In this document: in pieces, positions 1 through 10,060 of the stretch | Numbering within the stretch: position 1 is the stretch's first letter | How the letters are laid out: each line of letters starts with the position of its first letter | Position numbers and translations under genes: made by a program | The notes under the pieces: generated by a model | Database searches by the model: none | What the model was told of the DNA's origin: nothing | The model's input: the letters and a program-made list of their open reading frames with translations, nothing else | Source of the DNA: Davidsoniella eucalypti | Taxonomy: Eukaryota > Ascomycota > Sordariomycetes > Microascales > Ceratocystidaceae | Length of the DNA stretch: 48,592 nt | Assembly (NCBI GenBank): GCA_004009845.1 | Contig: RMBW01000157.1 | Coordinates: forward strand, 1 to 48,592 | Direction: 5' to 3'

Positions 1-527
1 GAGAGAAAAACAAGCCTGATTAGTAGGCGAGATAAAGCTTCCAGGAAAAAAGCTAGAAAAGACCCGAAGGAGGCCATGCTTGATACGGGTTGTTACATGC
101 GGACAAAGGTAGATGCAGCTTTTGTGGTAGTACTTGTACACACACACAAAAGAGGTTTCCTCGCTCTGCAGGTTCAGGTTACCGGTTGACAGGTTACAGG
201 CGGTGGTTCAACAGAGATCAATAAGTAGATGAAACCAAGGCAATTATGTTGCATGAATGGAAATAAGTTTCGGCAGCGTTAGAGAACAAGGCCGCCATGG
301 TACGTCGTCAAGAGAATGGCTACAGAGAAAACTGCCAGATGTAGTCCTGTGTAAGTCTTCTGCCAAGTCTTGTGCCAAGATCGAGCGATAATCGTCATCT
401 CATAAAATCTTTTCTTTAATTAACCCTAACCCCATGTAGATACACGTGATCTACACTTATGGTCAAATTATCTCTCTTTCCACCACAAATCATATGTTCT
501 ATAAAGTCATCTTTGGTTGTCCTTACT
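1..527. other. Upstream region of the AlkB-like gene
   Basis: No coding region or RNA gene is visible. It presumably holds the promoter and 5' leader of the plus-strand dioxygenase gene that follows. One TTAACCCTAACCCC stretch near 418-431 resembles one and a half telomeric repeats, but it is not an array. Confidence 0.4.
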
Positions 528-1229
528 ATGGAAACCTTAAATATCGACCCGTCTGGTGTCCGGATGCAGCAAGACTTTATCACTGCTACCCATGAAGCTA
601 GCCTAATCGAAATCTTCCGCCACGGGCTTGACTGGCCTAAGCGTGAAGGCCGCCTCTCACTCCACTACGGCTTCACATTTAGCTACAAGACGTTTGGAAT
701 TGACCGGGACATTCCTTTCATCCCATTCCCGGACTGGCTGCTCCCTCTGCTTCCTAACTATGAGGGTCGCCCGCCGGACCAAGTCTGTCTCCAGCATTAT
801 CCTCCAGGGACAGGCATCCCACCCCACGTTGACACACATAGCGCCTTTGACCAGCTATATGCGCTTTCTCTAGGAGCGCCGATAACGATGCAGTTCAAAG
901 ATGGGCGCCCTTCATTTAAGTCTTCTACTAGTAGTCCCCGTATCGTCGATGTGGACTTGCCAGCACGCAGTCTTATCCAGATGAGCGGCGACTCGCGCCT
1001 ACACTGGACCCACGGCATCCGAGCCCGTAAGACGGATCCATTGGCTGATGGCAGTTGCCGGCCGCGGGCTGACCGGTGGAGTTTGACTTACCGTTGGCTT
1101 CGTGAGGGTGCCGAATGTGAGTGTGGAAACGAAAAGCTGTGCGATACTGCCCAGCATCGACTTGGCATAGAGCGGGAATATCGATGGAAAGTAGCAAATA
1201 AGACAAGGGATGAATCAGATACAAGGTAG
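528..1229 (+). CDS. AlkB-like 2-oxoglutarate/Fe(II) dioxygenase (ALKBH8-type catalytic domain)
   Basis: A 233-residue protein if read from the ATG at 528. The in-frame ATG at 459 would add 23 residues that do not look conserved, so the downstream start is preferred. Seen in the sequence: LHYGFTF near the start of the jelly roll, the iron-binding HVD in PPHVDTHSAF, a distal histidine in HWTHGI, and the 2-oxoglutarate-binding arginine region RWSLTYR. The tail CECGNEKLCD resembles the short Cys-rich tail of fungal ALKBH8-like proteins. The family removes alkyl groups from, or hydroxylates, nucleic acid bases; ALKBH8 acts on wobble uridine of tRNA in animals. No RNA-recognition or methyltransferase domain is attached, so the substrate is open. 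The reading frame is uninterrupted although the surroundings are full of decayed elements. Confidence 0.85.
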   Translation: METLNIDPSGVRMQQDFITATHEASLIEIFRHGLDWPKREGRLSLHYGFTFSYKTFGIDRDIPFIPFPDWLLPLLPNYEGRPPDQVCLQHYPPGTGIPPHVDTHSAFDQLYALSLGAPITMQFKDGRPSFKSSTSSPRIVDVDLPARSLIQMSGDSRLHWTHGIRARKTDPLADGSCRPRADRWSLTYRWLREGAECECGNEKLCDTAQHRLGIEREYRWKVANKTRDESDTR

Positions 1230-1924
1230 CAAAGGAAGCCATGGATATAGAACGAATTTGATTTCAAATTCAAATGTCTACCCATTGCTTCGAACTGATT
1301 ATCATAATATAGCCCTGCCATATAAAGTGTCGATCAGGCCATTGCATTGCCATCATGAACTTGAGCGACATAGTATATTGATAGATAAAATCTGTGATAT
1401 TAGCAGGTCCACTAGTAGTAGGACTGCATTCTGGAGAAGGCAGACCTGTACTTTTTGTATAAACTCTTTTCATGATTATCGAGGTCCTGTATAATTCATT
1501 ATAATAAAACGTCTTAGCTAGCACTCAATATGCTTGATATTCCATATTCTCTTCCCGAAGACACATATCAGCTTTTAACTCTTTAAATCAAGATTCCCCC
1601 TGCCGGCAAAGCCACGTAAAATATTATCATGAAGGAGCATAATTCTTGGATTCCAAGAGAAAATCTCGTCTTGGTATAGAAGTAGAAGGCGAGATCAATT
1701 GGTTGTTATGTGGAACTTATGTATTGGAGTGTTAGTTTCAATAAAATATCACCCGGGACTTCATCAATAGGTACTGTCTTTACCGTATGACTGTACAGTG
1801 AGATGCATTCAATGTAAGTCTCTTCACTAAGAAGGCTCTAGGCCACAAGAGCTCCATTTGTTATGTTTTAAGTTACGAAGATTGATTTTTTATGAATTTG
1901 TTTGTAATATTTTGTATAGTATGA
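1230..1924. other. AT-rich intergenic region, no gene recognised
   Basis: Only short unconvincing open frames are present. It separates the dioxygenase gene from a decayed transposase. No repeat boundary or RNA gene was found. Confidence 0.4.
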
Positions 1925-2340
1925 CTACTAGCCTTTGGCTTCAACAACTGCCTCTACCCTATTTGTCAGTGATTCCGCTAGACGCCCGAGAATAGCCGGT
2001 TCTATAGAGTGCCAGGCTTCCTTCACAGCAACTATCGATTTCTCAAGAGTCTCTTTGGTATCGGAAGCCATTTGGAGCTCTGGATAGAGGCGATGGATAT
2101 CTGCCTTTATCAAGGCCTCAACGGTTCTCTATAGGGTTGAGGTCTGGTGAATAAGGTGGCCAAACCATTACTTCCACACTCAAGAAGCTTTGTGACAACA
2201 CGGGCTGTGTGTTCGAGCATTGTCGAGCATGAAGATATTGCCAGGCTGGACGAAACTACGAAGAACAATACTATAAAGGTCTCTCGGTTTTTGTCCGGTA
2301 GCTGTGTCCGCACGAGAGTTGTAACTGAAGCATACATCTG
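1925..2340 (-). pseudogene. Decayed Tc1/mariner-type transposase, C-terminal part
   Basis: Reading the minus strand in different frames gives FMLDNARTH (second catalytic Asp region), PPYSPDLNPIEN (the motif preceding the third acidic residue in Tc1/mariner transposases), then ALIKADIHRLYPEL and a conserved-looking C-terminus around EPAILGRLAESLTNRVEAVVEAKG (positions about 2113-1928). These pieces lie in more than one frame: an extra base and a TGA fall between the PIEN motif and ALIKADIH, so the gene is dead. No N-terminal DNA-binding domain or terminal inverted repeats were identified. Assignment to the IS630/Tc1/mariner superfamily rests on these motifs; the subfamily is not determined. 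Confidence 0.75.
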
Positions 2341-3171
2341 GCGAACCCTGCCTCACCTCTTACACTTAAAGACATCTCCTTGTTTGAACCTTTGCAATGG
2401 CCAACACCGCGTACAACTTGACACCCATAAGGCAACAGATTACAAATCTCTTCCTGTATGGGCGTATCCATGATACTAGTAGTAGGGTAACCGATGTATT
2501 CTTCTTCTAGCGCATAGCTATACTCAAGTAGGAACAGATGAAAACGCTTCGTCTTTCAAAAATTCAAATTTCTTTTTAGGTGCCTGACTTACAAAATTGC
2601 CAACTTGTTCTTCGCATTCTGTTCAGTGACTGTTTTCCAAGACTTGTGCAACTGAAGTCTCTGCTCAACCATTTGTATCTCCAGTTGATGATCTTGTGGC
2701 CGGCATTTCTAGCTGATGGATTTTAAATGACTTTATAAGATGATACTAGATCAGATTCAGATCATATTAGGGTGTGACATCATTCACCATGAACCTGCTG
2801 TATGGGTGGGATGCTTGTGATATATTACTAGCTAGTATACATTCTAATATGTATAGGAAAGGGGGATATGAAGTTGCCAGATACACATTTTGTGGTGCTG
2901 AGTCATAACGGAAAGATCACTAATTTGCTTGACATGGCTTTAAAGCAGAAAAAGAGCAATAACTATAGTGAAATGGACTTCCGAGGTCTGTGTAAGATCT
3001 TGTTGCAAGGAAACTAAACTCGGACTTTGCAAAAGGCTTTTCCAATTTTTTTTCATTCAAATTCAAGATCAAGTAGTCACATAGAATTCAATTCAGATAT
3101 AACTATAGATAAGAAATGGTTAGTTGGAAACTACAGTAGGAATTTTATCAAGACTGTAAAAACTAGAAATA
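2341..3171. other. Gene-poor AT-rich stretch
   Basis: Nothing convincing is seen on either strand. The 5' part of the neighbouring mariner relic may extend into its left end, and the missing 3' part of the phosphatase relic would be expected at its right end but is not detectable. Confidence 0.35.
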
Positions 3172-3559
3172 TACAGGGTCCACGATGAAGGTTGCTTCCG
3201 GGCCGATCTTGACGCCTGGCTGGTAGGTTTCTTCGCCCATGAAGGAGATCTCGGGATATTTAAGTTTGGCTTCGGCATTGATAATTTCATCTACTGCCTT
3301 GTCACATTCGGTAACAATACCGGCAGCCCCTAATAGAGATATATCGTAGTATAGTTAGTCGGCGTGTTTTTTTATATATAATTATATGTGTCACAGGATC
3401 ATTGCAGATACCCGGAGAATCCCATTTGCTAGTTTTCTTGCAGTTAAGCTTAGTGTCTATATCTAGGTCCTGCGGATTGGCGAGAAGAATCTTGTTGCCG
3501 GTCCGGTAGGCAAGCTTCTTCATCCAATCATGAGTCTCTCGTAGGTTGACAGCAGACAT
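3172..3559 (-). pseudogene. 5' fragment of an inositol monophosphatase-family gene
   Basis: The fragment starts with the ATG of MSAVNLRETHDWMKKLAYR at 3559. A plausible intron on the minus strand (donor GTATCT after codon context SP, acceptor CTATTAG) joins it to GAAGIVTECDKAVDEII and then FMGEETYQPGVKIGPEATF. TECD and the GEET motif fit the Mg-binding segments of inositol monophosphatases, and the sequence is especially like fungal QutG-type members. The frame ends after FIVDPV, in the middle of the DPxDGT metal-binding motif, and runs into a stop; no DGTTNF-like continuation is visible downstream. About two thirds of the usual protein is missing, so this is a truncated relic. A real intron beginning at the GTATAT after DP cannot be fully excluded, but no matching 3' exon was found. 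Confidence 0.7.
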
Positions 3560-3665
3560 GATTGTATATTTTCGAAGCCGATCCACTACAAGCCATCCAA
3601 GGTTGAAGTTGGCGGCGCGCTCTTGATTTCAGCAATTGCGCTACTAATCACGCTAATTGCACTTC

Positions 3666-3923
3666 TTATTCCAGGGTTGTGTCGGGGCCAAACCACGCCT
3701 TGATGACCTCGGACTGGTCAAAGAGTGTGGCCCGGTCTGCAGAGCTGCAAGGAGTCAGGGCGAATCCCGTCTTGATACTTGTGGCACACTGAAGGGCTCC
3801 CTTCTTCTTTGACTTTTCAGCCAGGCGGACGAAGATTCTGTGATGCTGGTGTGCCTCCGGTGTTTTGGAGGTTACTTTGGGATCGGGTTTCTGAGAGACT
3901 TGGTGTGCTCTTAACAGCATCAA
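3666..3923 (-). pseudogene. Scrap of a LINE ORF1 (Gag-like) coding region
   Basis: An 85-residue open piece contains HRIFVRLAEK followed by IKTGFALTPCSSADRATLF. This pattern resembles the Gag-like first open frame of Tad-clade fungal LINEs, where a (R/T)xFVRL segment precedes an IxTGFAL segment. It has neither the start nor the rest of such a protein. It lies directly upstream of the phosphatase relic on the same strand. The family assignment is from recall of motif appearance and is moderate to low. Confidence 0.45.
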
Positions 3924-4655
3924 CAGTCACAACCATAACATCAAATTTTTCTACATGTCAACTAGACACTGCCTTGTATCGTAATTTTTAGGAGAAGTAA
4001 GAGCTATATGCTTCCGTTCGATGTAAGTAATTGCCATCGTTGACAACTTAGTCACATGATGTAGCAGATATGTTGTTGGGATAAATGTGGATTGACTGAT
4101 GGTAATAAACAAACTAAAGGTACACAAACTCCCATTAAATTCTTGATTTGCTCTTTTTGCCCTAAAGATCCCCTTAGACCATCAATCTTCTGTTTTGGCT
4201 ATCAACCTTACGCTCTGTTAAGTGAACTCTGGTCACAGAATCACTCTGGTTTGTCCTCCAAACCCAACGAATCCATTTATTAGAATACCTGCTAATAAAC
4301 CATACCTTCCCAAGCCTTCACCTTGCACTTTTTATGTTGGCAGATAGCCATCTTCACAGACACACCCGGGTTCGGCTTGTTTTTCCGCCCTTTAGAGCCT
4401 AATTCTCTTTGGTGTTGAGATTAAGACCTATGGCAATGCCCATAGGAGCTTTAGCATATATAACAGATTAGGCTTTCTGGGCTTGGAGGGCCTTTGGTAC
4501 CAGTCATTGATTGATACTAAACTCTGGGGTACTAGATTGTACTACGTGGCTATTAGAGCCATCGATAAGTTTATAGGCTAAGAAGAAGAAGAGGTATATA
4601 TTAACTTAGCTTTTAGTTTTACTATCCCATTTTTAGGATTATTGCTAACCACCAC
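3924..4655. other. Intergenic region before the NTPase/nuclease pseudogene
   Basis: No gene recognised. It would contain the promoter of the downstream pseudogene if that gene was ever expressed here. Confidence 0.35.
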
Positions 4656-7180
4656 ATGTATAAGACCTATATCCTATATTCAAAATGGAAAAATCGAATC
4701 GTTTCGCGCATTTCTGCGCCATTCAGATCATGCAAGACTTTAGAAGACATTTTGCCACTCACTAGTTGGGACTATAATCAACTTGACCCGGGTTTCCTGA
4801 GCTCCATCACATCATCAGTCTTGAGTGGAAAACAGGTTGAATATATTCAGACTTTTTGGAGGATTATTATGAGTTATATTGATTCCTCGCACAGTCTTTC
4901 CGAAACCTCACTGTCTATATTGAGTGGTGATGTTGACTTTCAGATCAGCGTCTTCCTAAAGCTACCGGAATGCCCCATCATTCATGGCCTTCCTGACATA
5001 TCTCTTTTACTAGAGATACTACATACAATCAAGATCTTTCTCGACATATCTGACCAAGGCACAGAGGAAGTGAGTTGCATCACCAAGCATGCATTCGATA
5101 GAGAAGAACTAGTATCACCCAGCAGTTCCACAACGAATAGTTTGTCTCTGTTGAACATCAACAATTGCTTCGCAACTTGGACAAGTGCCACCGAAGAATT
5201 TATTTCTCCATATACCTCAGTTATAGGCCCATCGGGTATTGGGAAGTCATTCACAGTAAAGCAGTTGGCAAAAGCCCATGACATTTATGTTATATACATT
5301 TGTCTGGCACCAAATCTGCATCGAGGCTTTCCCCGTTGCACTCAAAGTGCTGATGCTTATGCAGCCAAATTTCATGAAGATAGGTTGTCACTATAAGATC
5401 ATCTGCTGAAAACACTCAAACGCCATCTTTGTATTGCCAGCTACATTCGAAACTTAGGAGTCCCTGCCTCTGATTTTTGGGATATTCAGGTCGACGAAAA
5501 GCATCTCTACTTCCAGGCCAAGATTTATGAGTTGCTAAAGTGTTCTTCAGAAGAAACTGCTACCACAGAGCTCAACCTTGTCCCTCTCTACAAAGATACT
5601 TTGCAAGAGGCCCTTACCTTTGAAAACTCCGAGCTAATGTCGCACTTGTCTTCCCAAAGCCACAATTCTGCGTCTTCTCCTCCTTCTTCTTTTTCTTCTT
5701 CCTCTACTTCTTCATCTTCCCTGGGTCACAACACTGATTTCGTTTTTGTCTTTGATGAAGCGTGAAATCTCTTAGTCGACGACAAGGCTCTCCCCTTTAG
5801 ATCATTGCGAACAGTACTCCGTAATTTGGGTACTGGAACCTGGGTGTAAATGCTTTTACTTTATTGATGGATACTTCCTCTAAAGTCTCAAACTTCTCAC
5901 CCCCAAGTTTTATGGACCCTAGCTAAAAGGCCCCATCTGGTGACTCCACAACTAGAAAGCTTTTTGAGCCATTCTTCGAGTTCCATTCCCTAAATCTTTT
6001 CAGATTAAAAGAATTAGACTCTAATCTCGACCATCCAGATATAACATGGGAAAGCCTCTTCTCATGTAGTCGACCAATGTTTGGTGCATACGCCAGGACT
6101 CCAGACAAGGCCTCTTTAGATAACCATATGAACTTTTGCATTGGTCTTGCTAAAATCAAACTTGATCCAACACGACCCATTGATTCCAGTAAGAATCATT
6201 TCAGCAATGTCCGATATCTAGCACTTCTATTGAATCGTATCAGTTTCAAGGTTCGCCATCAGTCTTATTGTCAGAAACTAGTTTCTGGCTGGATGCAGTA
6301 CATTGTAGATATCTCTGAAGATCGTAAGCATATCGATATCTGTCAGCCCCCAGAACCAATTCTGGCCATGGCTGCTCGCTATCACTTATCCGGAGATACA
6401 CTTATTGAGGCATTGGTGAACTTCGAAGAAAATTTGGATATCGGGTTTGTCAGTATTAGTGATGCTGGCGAATTTGTTGCTAGCTGGATACTTTGGCTTG
6501 CCTTTGATGGGGGGTCAATTCAAGATGAGTTTGTACCAAGCCCACTCCATCTCAGTCACTATTTAGAGACCCTATTTGGTGCAGATTTCCATGAGAGCAT
6601 ATTATCTGCAATGCCTGCCTCACTCTGTACGGGAAGAGTTTTCTTCAATCGAATTCTTAGGTTTGTTTCCGACTCAGGAAGGCCTACTCCTGATAACATG
6701 TTCTACCTGTACAACAGGTGCTGTGCATGTTTTCTACCTTGGAATACTCCTGATGCGGATATTCTGATACCAGTCTGGATTCCCAAGTCAACAGAGCATC
6801 CTGCTCATATGGGCTGTATATTGGTTCAAGTCAAGAATAGAGCTAATGATAGATATACCCCTTCCCTCAAGAATGAGGCTAAGAGTTCTATCCAACAAGC
6901 TATTGAGCACCTTGGAATTGATATCGCACAAACCCTAGTGCTTGGATTGATGCTTTGTCTTCAGTCATCCTCTCCAGACAGAGTTAAAATACTTGAGTCA
7001 AGACCGAGGTCCACTACCCCAGTCTGTTTAATAATCGGTATAAATGCTTCTGTATATCCCCTTTTCAATGGCTACAGTACTAGACTTCATAGCATACTTT
7101 CTGCTCTTCTTTATGCAAAAGCTAGTCAGTGTAAGTCAAGCAAGTATAGCTATGTAAAGAGCATGCTACAAACAGTATAG
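4656..7180 (+). pseudogene. Broken P-loop NTPase plus PD-(D/E)XK nuclease-like gene (Crinkler/CR-type family)
   Basis: The gene is open from the ATG at 4656 to a TAA at 5394, continues in the same frame to a TGA near 5763, then stops again near 5839. It resumes in a shifted frame, with one more TAA near 5919, and is open from 6077 to 7180. Walker A is GPSGIGKS at 5226-5249 and Walker B is FVFDEA at 5745-5762, just before the second stop. A Ser-rich stretch of about 20 residues precedes Walker B. The C-terminal third has DADILIPVW followed by CILVQVKNR (about 6750-6842), the D...QxK signature of restriction-endonuclease-fold nucleases. This pairing is known from the widespread eukaryotic CR/Crinkler class. 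Known members act on host nuclei or in inter-organism conflict; nothing here shows function. With at least three nonsense codons and one frameshift it is a pseudogene. Confidence 0.7.
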
Positions 7181-7375
7181 ATTTCTGCTAAATATATGGG
7201 CTCCCCTTTTCATTGATTTGAAATATGTAGTTGCATGCATTTTCTTTGTCTCCTCCTGTTACCAAGTGCATTTTATTCACTATTTCCCCGAAATAGTTAT
7301 ATATCTTTTATCTGTTAATCTTCTTCAGAATGAATGCATGATTTAGGACTAATAACAATAGTATCGCTGTACGGT

Positions 7376-7392
7376 AACGTACTTCACCACTT
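7376..7392 (+). repeat. Left terminal inverted repeat of the pogo-type element
   Basis: AACGTACTTCACCACTT matches the complement of 9163-9179 with one mismatch. It lies 66 bp beyond the stop codon of the transposase gene. Confidence 0.65.
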
Positions 7393-7457
7393 CGCAGGCC
7401 ACTTTTCCAGACTACCTAACTTGCAACCCTCATACTCCACGAATAAAAGTGGTCAAA

Positions 7458-9110
7458 TCAATTACTTCTACTCGGAATCCGATGAACTACATCTATCTCC
7501 TCTGGGCAGGTCATTGCATTGTGGCCGGCCTTCCGACAGATGCCACAGTGCCGCGTGCTCGTTTTGCGCCGCTTCGACGACCCCTCCCCCGCACCTTTGT
7601 CGCGTCCTTCCTGCTCAACAACGCCCTTTTCCACCAAAAGCTGGCTGGCTTCCTCACCGGTAAGAGGTCCCGAATCCTGTAATCGGGTTCTTTTGGCCCG
7701 ACGGCGTTTCGAGAGGGCTTCGTTAGCCTCTTGAAGTGCCTTGACCTCACTGGTCAAAATTGCAAGCTGGTGGTTAACAGCTACCGTAGCCTTGGCCAAT
7801 TGGTCAACAGAGGCTAAATTCGGTGTTAGAGAGCTTCCTTGGTGCTTGGTCACTCGACCCTTGTTGAGAGTCGACTGTGAAATGGCCTCGGTGGCGGTCT
7901 GAGGCATCTGGGAGACCCAAGGTTGAGATGGGCCATCGGAGGTCCCGGGAGGTGTCGGCGTCCGCAACTTGACATCTAGCTTCGAAATCACAGTGTCCGG
8001 GTTGAAAGGGACTAGGCCGGCCCCTCGGAAGCCACCCTTGACGTTTTGTTCCGTAAAAACGGCTTCGAAGGCGGCCCGGAACGCGGGGAAGAAGTCGTCG
8101 TTGGTGATGTGCACTCTGTTGGCCCGGGCAAGGAACGAGATCTGGTCGCCGTATGCCCTCTTCAACGGGCCAAAAACACCGACATCGAGAGGCTGGGTCA
8201 AGTGCGAGGAATGGGCCGGCAGGCAGAGTGGTATGATGTCGTTGACCTTGCAGTATTCGTCGAATTCGGAGTTGATGTGGCTCTCGTGGCCGTCGAGCAC
8301 GAGCATCCGGTGTTGACCTTTTTGACGGGCCCTTGTATGCTGATCAAAGTGCCGGAGCCATTCGAGACCCATATCATGATCGGTCCAGCCGTTTTGGGTC
8401 GTTTTGACAACCCAGTTGGCTGGAATGTGGCCGTCGGAGTACCGGGCGGTGAGGTGAAATTGGCCCGCGACGCAAAGAAAAGGCGGCACCACATGGCCAT
8501 CCGCCGCAACGCTGCAAATCGCTGTCGCCCATTCTTGATTACCGGGTTGGATAGCCTTTGGCTTACCGACTCGTTCTGAACGCGTAACTACCGTCCCGGG
8601 CCGAATCATGCCCATTGCAAAGCCCGTCTCGTCGAAGTTGTAGAAATCGCAGTCCTGGATAGCGTACTTCGCACGCATGTTGGTGACCAAACGGAACCAC
8701 GCGTCCAACACATGGGGATCTTCTTTTTGGTAGTCGTGAACGCGAGAGAAACGCGTTCGTAGCTCTGGTCGTCGTGCAACAAAGCGGTCAGTCCAGTTCT
8801 TTCCGACGCATTTAAGGCCGCGTGTCCCGAGCAAACGATTGGCCATATCTTTCACGTCAACCCTCCGGGGAGAAAACCCTCTTGCATCTAGCTGGAGGAT
8901 ATATTGAACAATTGACTCCTCTTCACTCGGGGTCAAGATCGGCAAGCCGTGGGTTCTATCGGCATCAAAGGCTCTTCCAGCTATTCTGTACTGGAGCGTC
9001 GTTCGTGGGACATCGAATTGCTTTGCGAGCTTTCGAATACTCAATCCCGGTGTCGTTCGCTTTGCCTCGATCGCGAGAATGATTCGAGACTCGCAGAGAA
9101 AGTTTGGCAT
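7458..9110 (-). CDS. pogo/Fot1-type DDD transposase with C-terminal zinc knuckle
   Basis: A 550-residue intact protein. Residues about 17-50 form a Psq-like helix-turn-helix (LSIRKLAKQFDVPRTTLQYR), residues about 58-122 a CENP-B-type DNA-binding helix-turn-helix, and residues about 150-375 the DDE_1 catalytic core. The catalytic aspartates are D160 (YNFDETG), D273 (LVLDGHESH) and D309 (QPLDVGVFGPLKR); 35 residues separate the last two, the DD35D spacing usual for pogo/Fot1 elements. The C-terminus has a basic stretch (KRRRAKRTR) and a CCHC knuckle, CGICRKAGHNAMTC (C-x2-C-x4-H-x4-C). Such enzymes excise and insert their own element by cut-and-paste at TA. No stop or frameshift is present and all catalytic residues are there, so the copy may be active or recently so. 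The start at 9110 is the first ATG upstream of the Psq domain. Confidence 0.92.
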   Translation of the reverse strand: MPNFLCESRIILAIEAKRTTPGLSIRKLAKQFDVPRTTLQYRIAGRAFDADRTHGLPILTPSEEESIVQYILQLDARGFSPRRVDVKDMANRLLGTRGLKCVGKNWTDRFVARRPELRTRFSRVHDYQKEDPHVLDAWFRLVTNMRAKYAIQDCDFYNFDETGFAMGMIRPGTVVTRSERVGKPKAIQPGNQEWATAICSVAADGHVVPPFLCVAGQFHLTARYSDGHIPANWVVKTTQNGWTDHDMGLEWLRHFDQHTRARQKGQHRMLVLDGHESHINSEFDEYCKVNDIIPLCLPAHSSHLTQPLDVGVFGPLKRAYGDQISFLARANRVHITNDDFFPAFRAAFEAVFTEQNVKGGFRGAGLVPFNPDTVISKLDVKLRTPTPPGTSDGPSQPWVSQMPQTATEAISQSTLNKGRVTKHQGSSLTPNLASVDQLAKATVAVNHQLAILTSEVKALQEANEALSKRRRAKRTRLQDSGPLTGEEASQLLVEKGVVEQEGRDKGAGEGSSKRRKTSTRHCGICRKAGHNAMTCPEEIDVVHRIPSRSN

Positions 9111-9162
9111 CGTAAGTGCGTAAGTAAACTCGTCTTGAATATGGAGTGGTGGTGGCGGGGAA

Positions 9163-9179
9163 AAGTGGCGAAGTACGTT
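9163..9179 (-). repeat. Right terminal inverted repeat of the pogo-type element
   Basis: The complement reads AACGTACTTCGCCACTT and pairs with 7376-7392. It lies 53 bp upstream of the transposase start codon. Confidence 0.65.
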
Positions 9180-9343
9180 GTTTCATTTTTCCATATAGTT
9201 ATCAATTTATTTACATGCTACTCTAGTAGCCGTAAGGCTACTACTATGTAACTAGCCCTGCTATCCTCTTTGTGTTTTACTTCTAAGATTCACATATCAC
9301 TTCAGACTGTGATATCATGCATACTAAGTATTCCCCTAGAAAC

Positions 9344-9425
9344 TAAGCATTGCCATCAAGAGCTCTATTTCCACCTTAATAAAATTGAATTAAAAAAATA
9401 ATATATATATATAAGCATTACCATC
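9344..9425 (+). mobile_element. Ultra-short A-tailed retroposon, diverged copy
   Basis: A core reading AGAGCTCTATTTCCACC...TGAATTAAAAAAATAA resembles the consensus TAGCTCTATAGCTCCATAAG...TGAATTAAAA found in three other places in this window. It is flanked by TAAGCATTGCCATC (9344-9357) and TAAGCATTACCATC (9412-9425), a 14-bp direct duplication with one mismatch. An AT repeat follows the A tail. It directly abuts a second copy in the opposite orientation. Confidence 0.55.
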
Positions 9426-9493
9426 TTTTAAAAAAATGTTTTAATTCATTTATCTTGTGGAGCTATAGAGCTACGAAGATTGCATTGCCATCT
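9415..9493 (-). mobile_element. Ultra-short A-tailed retroposon, inverted copy
   Basis: On the minus strand it reads ATCTTCGTAGCTCTATAGCT then CCACAAGATAAATGAATT and an A-rich tail. The flanking duplication is GCATTACCATCT (9415-9426) and GCATTGCCATCT (9482-9493), 11 of 12 identical. The left duplication is shared with the diverged copy next to it, so one target sequence occurs three times around two elements. Confidence 0.65.
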
Positions 9494-9934
9494 GTCTTAG
9501 TGCCAATATTTGCTATGTCTTCTTAGTCTCCGCTGCTAGAAACTCGCCAGCATGGATATGCCCATTTTAGGGCATCCCACGTTGTGCTGGTTGATGATGA
9601 TGATTTTATTTATAGTTTAGAGATTTCCTTTTCGACTCCGGGCGAGGCCGTGTTTTCTGGCACCAATTTTCTATGTTCCTAGTATCCGGGATTGCTCAGA
9701 CTAGTCTGGCATCCATCCGTTTTACAGTAGCAACACCTGCGTCTCCTTTTAAAGCAAAAAACAAAAAGAAAAGAAAAACTAATATGAATACTAATAAACA
9801 AAGGAAAAAGAAGAGAGATTTCCATGATCCTCAGCCCTCTGCAATGGCTGTGCCTGTTTTTGTGCCTTTTTTTGCCAGTGTGTTCTTCTACCTTTCGTGG
9901 TCATGAGTAGTTTTTTGGTGAATACTCTGCCCCA

Positions 9935-10060
9935 AGGTTTCAGCCTTTTGCGACAGGTCTAAATGTGGGTCCTTTCCTTGTCTTGGCCACACCTGTGGCA
10001 TTCCATTGTGGCGTTCTCGTGGCCAAACCTCTCATGATATTCTTTGAAGTCACCATGACC
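9935..10060 (-). pseudogene. LINE C-terminal CCHC knuckle segment
   Basis: One minus-strand frame reads GDFKEYHERFGHENATMEC then HRCGQDKERTHI, an in-frame TAG, then TC. This gives C-x2-C...H...C spacing as in the C-terminal knuckle of Tad LINE polyproteins. The frame differs from that of the RNase H piece and contains the TAG, so the segment is no longer part of a working polyprotein. Confidence 0.65.

Larger units (their letters stand above)
7376..9179 (-). mobile_element. pogo/Fot1-type DNA transposon, apparently complete
   Basis: A 1.8-kb unit is bounded by 17-bp inverted repeats that match at 16 of 17 positions (AACGTACTTC[A/G]CCACTT at 7376-7392, complement at 9163-9179). It contains one uninterrupted transposase gene on the minus strand. 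The unit is clearly more GC-rich than the AT-rich DNA on both sides. The expected TA target duplication is not clean: TA lies at the left edge and TG at the right. The repeats could extend further with mismatches. It lies about 200 bp downstream of the end of the NTPase/nuclease pseudogene. Confidence 0.75.

Noticed and set aside
418..431. Telomere-like TTAACCCTAACCCC
   Set aside because: Only about one and a half units; TAACCCT also occurs singly elsewhere (for example near 41720). Not a telomere or an interstitial array.
8046..8579. 177-codon plus-strand open frame opposite the pogo transposase
   Set aside because: It lies antisense within a clearly coding GC-rich gene and has no recognisable motif.
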